From Victivallales bacterium (GTDB lineage Bacteria > Verrucomicrobiota > Lentisphaeria > Oligosphaerales > Oligosphaeraceae): a stretch of 7,824 nt of DNA. This document shows, piece after piece, positions 5,290 through 7,824 of this stretch. A program made the translations under genes and the position numbers. The notes under the pieces are model-generated. The model did not search any database. It was not told the DNA's origin and saw only the letters and a list, made by a program, of their open reading frames with translations. Where the stretch lies: the NCBI GenBank assembly GCA_017963875.1, contig JAGCTA010000322.1, positions 1 through 7,824 of the forward strand, read 5' to 3'. Position 1 is the stretch's first letter; each line of letters begins with the position of its first letter.

Positions 5290-6015
5290 TTACTGGGTGA
5301 TGATTTCATCAAACTGTATTTTCTGCGCAAATCGGAAGATGCCATTTCTCTCGAATTTGCTTGAGTCTGCAAGAAGATATTTCTGTTCGGCAATGCGTAG
5401 CACCTTTGAAAGCAACGTCGCATGGTTTTCATGATTTGTCGAAACGCCACTCGAACTGACTCCAAAGGCGGAAATGAACGCTTTGGTAATCGACAGACGC
5501 TCAAGTTCTCGCAAGGCGGACTCTCCAAGGAACGCATTCAACTGCACATCGTAATAGCCACCCAGAGAAATCAACACGTACTGCGGCGGATATTTGTGGA
5601 AATTCTGTATCACGTTCACAGAATTCGTCACAATCGTCAAACTGGAAAAAGAAGTCGCAAGAAGTTTCTCCGCCAAATACGAAACCGTCGTCGAAGAATC
5701 AAGGAAAATGATATCGCCATCCATGATGCGTGTCAATGCAGTCGTGGATATCATTCGCTTTGTCGTACAATTTCGCTCAATCCGCTCCTGATACGGCGAT
5801 GACGCAAAATGCTCCCTGCTTTCACGATTTCCAACGTGCTCCTCCAATGCGACCCCTCCGCTGACACGGCGGATGATGTCCCGCGAGACTAATGTGGCAA
5901 TATCACGGTAAATCGTTGCAGGAGATACATTGAAATGCTCCCGAAGTTCGTCTATCGAACAGTATTTCTTCCCCTTCAGATAATCCGCAATCGCGTAAGT
6001 CCGTAAACTTCTCAT
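5290..6015 (-). CDS. DeoR/GlpR-family sugar-phosphate-responsive repressor
   Basis: A 241-residue transcription factor with the family's usual length and layout. The N-terminal winged helix-turn-helix (about 4-57) contains SIDELREHFNVSPATIYRDI, with the recognition helix at 31-42 and the wing RRVSGGV at 49-55. The C-terminal DeoR sensor domain (about 75-241) has the phosphosugar-pocket motifs DSSTT (106-110), LGGYYD (151-156), FLG (162-164) and ADSSKF (216-221). Such proteins repress sugar operons until a pathway phosphosugar binds. It is divergent from the kinase/isomerase operon across a 145-bp AT-rich region with candidate operators, so it probably controls that operon and itself. The ribosome site is weak (GGTAAAAA before the ATG), and no better in-frame start is seen. 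The sensor motif is DSSTT where many relatives have DxGTT. Confidence 0.92.
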   Translation of the reverse strand: MRSLRTYAIADYLKGKKYCSIDELREHFNVSPATIYRDIATLVSRDIIRRVSGGVALEEHVGNRESREHFASSPYQERIERNCTTKRMISTTALTRIMDGDIIFLDSSTTVSYLAEKLLATSFSSLTIVTNSVNVIQNFHKYPPQYVLISLGGYYDVQLNAFLGESALRELERLSITKAFISAFGVSSSGVSTNHENHATLLSKVLRIAEQKYLLADSSKFERNGIFRFAQKIQFDEIITQ

Positions 6016-6160
6016 CGCTTGTTTTTACCATGTGTTTGATATATTCTTAAATTTTCTCAAAAATAATTCAGAATTTCTCAAATTCAAGAATTGCCAGAGA
6101 GATTTCAAAGGTTAAAGTAATAGCGAACAACACTAACTATAATTAAGGAGCAAGCAGTCG
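6016..6160. promoter_or_regulatory. Divergent promoter and operator region
   Basis: This AT-rich stretch between the repressor and the kinase has layered symmetry. An inverted repeat, ATTCTTAAATTT (6043-6054) with AAATTCAAGAAT (6080-6091), matches at 11 of 12 positions. An inner palindrome, AATTC-A-GAATT, is at 6065-6075. A direct repeat, TTTCTCAAA, occurs at 6053-6061 and 6074-6082, exactly 21 bp apart. A plus-strand -10-like TATATT at 6040-6045, with TTGTTT 15 bases upstream, would place the start inside this block, as expected for repression. A TATAAT at 6138-6143 lies too close to the AAGGAG ribosome site (6145-6150) to serve the kinase with a normal leader. The repressor's own promoter is unclear. 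Confidence 0.5.
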
Positions 6161-7069
6161 ATGTCATCACATGCAATTGAATACGTTGGTCTTGGCTTTT
6201 GCAGCAACGACCACCTGTCGGTGCTACCGAAAATTCCGTACGACAGCAAAGTCCAGATGCTTGAGCATCTCGTTCAAGGGGGTGGCCCTGCGGCAACGGC
6301 GACTGTCGCGGCCGCCCGTCTGGGAATGTCGGCGGCTTTCATCAGCACGGTCGGAGACGATGACGCTGGCACGCGCATCCTGAAGGACCTTGAAGCGGAG
6401 CATGTCTCGACACGCGCGATGATTGTCCGTTCAGGTTTCACCTCGCCCATCGCCTATTGCTGGGTCGAGCAGTCCACAGGAAAGCGCAGTGTCGCCTGGA
6501 CGCGCGGGAATCTCGCGGAACTCAATCCCGCCACCGAACTCGACTTCGACTTGATCCGCTCGGCGAAAATGCTGCATCTTGACGGACATCAAACGTCTGC
6601 GGCACTCGCCGCCGCAGACTTTGCACGCAAGAGCGACGTCCTTGTAAATCTGGATGCGGGCACCATGCGTCCAGGCATGGAGGAACTCGTCCGCAAGGCG
6701 GACATACTGATTGCATCGGAGGAATTTGCACGCCGTTTTGGCGAAACCGACGATCTGGTCAAGGCACTAGCCAAACTAAGTGAAACGGGCGCACGCGTCT
6801 GCGGCATCACCAGGGGCGACCAGGGGTCGATGCTTCTCGACAAAGGCAATGTCCTCCGCTGCCCTGCATTCCATATCCAGCCAGTGGACACCACTGGCGC
6901 AGGCGATGTCTATCATGCGGCATTCGGTGTCCGCTACCTGGAGACGCATGACCTCATGGAATGCATGCGTTTCGCGTCTGCGGTTTCCGCACTGAAATGT
7001 CTGAAACTCGGCGGTCGCACGGGCATCCCGACACGCGCGGAGGTGGATAAGTTTTTGAAAACTCACTAA
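6161..7069 (+). CDS. PfkB-family carbohydrate kinase, YihV-like
   Basis: A complete 302-residue ribokinase/PfkB sugar kinase, which transfers phosphate from ATP to a sugar hydroxyl in the cytosol. The first signature is GGGPAATATVAAARLG (40-55). The second, DTTGAGDVYHAAFG (243-256), contains the anion hole GAGD and catalytic base Asp249; the ending GGRTGIPT is also conserved. Both signatures and the VGDDDAG and RFASAVSALKC segments resemble, from memory, E. coli YihV, the 6-deoxy-6-sulfofructose kinase. However, the substrate-contact strand that I recall as VRWHDG in YihV reads LDGHQ here, so a sulfonated sugar is not supported and an ordinary ketose is likelier. AAGGAG at 6145-6150, 10 bases before the ATG, fixes the start. 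It is the first gene of a plus-strand operon, 31 bp ahead of an isomerase-like gene and divergent from the DeoR repressor. Confidence 0.93.
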   Translation: MSSHAIEYVGLGFCSNDHLSVLPKIPYDSKVQMLEHLVQGGGPAATATVAAARLGMSAAFISTVGDDDAGTRILKDLEAEHVSTRAMIVRSGFTSPIAYCWVEQSTGKRSVAWTRGNLAELNPATELDFDLIRSAKMLHLDGHQTSAALAAADFARKSDVLVNLDAGTMRPGMEELVRKADILIASEEFARRFGETDDLVKALAKLSETGARVCGITRGDQGSMLLDKGNVLRCPAFHIQPVDTTGAGDVYHAAFGVRYLETHDLMECMRFASAVSALKCLKLGGRTGIPTRAEVDKFLKTH

Positions 7070-7100
7070 ATATTGAAAATTAATAAACAAGGAGCCATCC

Positions 7101-7824
7101 ATGAGTGACACTTTCAAAATCGGCTACATGCCACTGTCCAAGGTCAACTGGACCAATGACACCCTTGAAGCGGCCCGTGCCAACGCACTTGCCTTTTTGA
7201 AGACGCTTCCAAACGTGGAAGTCATCGGCGGCGAGAAAATGCTGACGCTTGAAGACGAAGCCGTAAATCAACTTGAGCAGTTCGAGAAGGAGCGTCCTGA
7301 CCTTCTGATTACGCATTTCATGACCTTCTCGCTGGGCGTCGTCCCTCCGATGTTCGCGCAACGCCTGAAGGTTCCCGTCATCCTGTGGAGCATGAAGGAG
7401 CCAGACCCGTGCGGCGGACGCCTGCAAAGCAACTCATTCTGCGCTGCAAACATGAATGCACACCACATGTGGCGTCTGCATATCCCCTATTTCCATGTTC
7501 ACGCGGAGCCTGGTACCGATGACGCCGCCACCCAACTGCTTCGCTGCATCCGCTGTGCACAGGCGATGAAAATGCTTGGGCGCATGCGCATTGGTCTTAT
7601 CGGCGGTCGTGTCCCTGGTTTCTATACAAGTTGCTGCTCTGAAATGCTCCTCCGCAGAAAACTCGGCCCAGAAGTCAAAATCATCACGGAACACGAGTTG
7701 TTCACGGCAGCCGAAAAACTGACAGACGAGGAACTGGCGGATGCAACCAAGACCATCCTTTCAGACGCGCCATGCCACCCGACCGACGGCCCGCGCGGTA
7801 ACCAACTGGAGAAATCCGCACGGC
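7101..7824 (+). CDS. L-fucose/L-arabinose-isomerase-like protein, partial (C-terminus beyond window)
   Basis: The first 241 residues of a protein that runs off the right edge. The N-terminal domain resembles the L-fucose isomerase and related proteins (COG2407 type): PDLLITHF (66-73) at the end of a beta strand, VPVILWSMKEPD (91-102), GGRLQSNSFCAANMNAHH (105-122), RLHIPYFHVH (125-134), and a second Rossmann-like strand, MRIGLIGGRVPGFY (162-175). Family members are usually about 450-500 residues and interconvert an aldose and ketose using a divalent metal. The metal-binding Glu, Asp and His lie in the missing half, so activity cannot be judged. AAGGAG at 7089-7094, 6 bases before the ATG, gives a firm start. 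Placed 31 bp after the PfkB kinase, it most likely supplies the ketose that the kinase phosphorylates. Arabinose, fucose or another deoxy sugar are all possible. Confidence 0.85.
   Translation, partial: MSDTFKIGYMPLSKVNWTNDTLEAARANALAFLKTLPNVEVIGGEKMLTLEDEAVNQLEQFEKERPDLLITHFMTFSLGVVPPMFAQRLKVPVILWSMKEPDPCGGRLQSNSFCAANMNAHHMWRLHIPYFHVHAEPGTDDAATQLLRCIRCAQAMKMLGRMRIGLIGGRVPGFYTSCCSEMLLRRKLGPEVKIITEHELFTAAEKLTDEELADATKTILSDAPCHPTDGPRGNQLEKSAR

Noticed and set aside
6138..6143. Perfect TATAAT as the kinase promoter
   Set aside because: Transcription from it would start at about the ribosome site, leaving no usable leader, and no matching -35 is seen at the right distance.
6161..7069. Calling the kinase sulfofructose kinase (yihV) and the locus a sulfoquinovose pathway
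   Set aside because: The overall resemblance is shared by many PfkB kinases, the recalled YihV substrate-strand residues are not kept, and no sulfo-sugar aldolase, transporter or glycosidase is in view.

Overview
The window looks like a chromosomal segment of a carbohydrate-degrading bacterium. Its moderate-GC genes are separated by AT-rich spacers. The gene set (two unrelated Gfo/Idh/MocA-fold proteins, one resembling the GH109 NAD-dependent glycosidases; a YihV-like PfkB sugar kinase; an L-fucose-isomerase-like protein; a DeoR-type repressor; a HicB antitoxin) would suit the PVC group, especially Lentisphaerota (Victivallales-like gut or rumen bacteria). That placement is inference from gene families, not from a marker gene. 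No rRNA, tRNA, insertion sequence or CRISPR array was seen.

Layout: everything from 1 to 6015 is on the minus strand and everything from 6161 on is on the plus strand. In minus-strand order, starting from the divergence point: a DeoR-family repressor (6015-5290); a 104-residue secreted protein of unknown function (5208-4894) with its own promoter and a short terminator; a 64-residue single-span membrane protein (4817-4623) followed by a U-tailed terminator; a spacer holding two further strong hairpins and a good promoter; a 506-residue GH109-like Gfo/Idh/MocA protein (4366-2846); a short stretch that may be the remnant of a hicA toxin gene; hicB (2715-2299); a 225-bp spacer with an exact 21-bp tandem duplication; a ThiD/PdxK-family vitamin kinase (2073-1267); a small HNH nuclease (1244-906); and, after a 91-bp gap with a 13-bp inverted repeat, a second Gfo/Idh/MocA oxidoreductase (814 to beyond position 1). 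On the plus strand, the PfkB kinase (6161-7069) and the isomerase-like gene (7101 to beyond the end) form a two-gene operon start, each with a strong Shine-Dalgarno sequence.

The clearest functional unit is the divergent regulator / kinase / isomerase block. A DeoR repressor that senses a phosphorylated sugar probably controls a short pathway in which an aldose is isomerised to a ketose and then phosphorylated. The AT-rich 145-bp intergenic region between them carries nested inverted repeats and a 21-bp-phased direct repeat that could be its operator. The two Gfo/Idh/MocA proteins fit the same sugar-processing lifestyle, but neither has an identifiable substrate. The vitamin kinase, HNH nuclease and downstream oxidoreductase are co-oriented and may be co-transcribed.

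Nothing here adds up to a clear new defence or mobile system. The best leads are the orphan HicB with a possible internally deleted hicA in front of it, the exact tandem repeat in the vitamin-kinase leader, the unknown secreted/membrane gene pair, and the unknown substrate of the kinase/isomerase operon.
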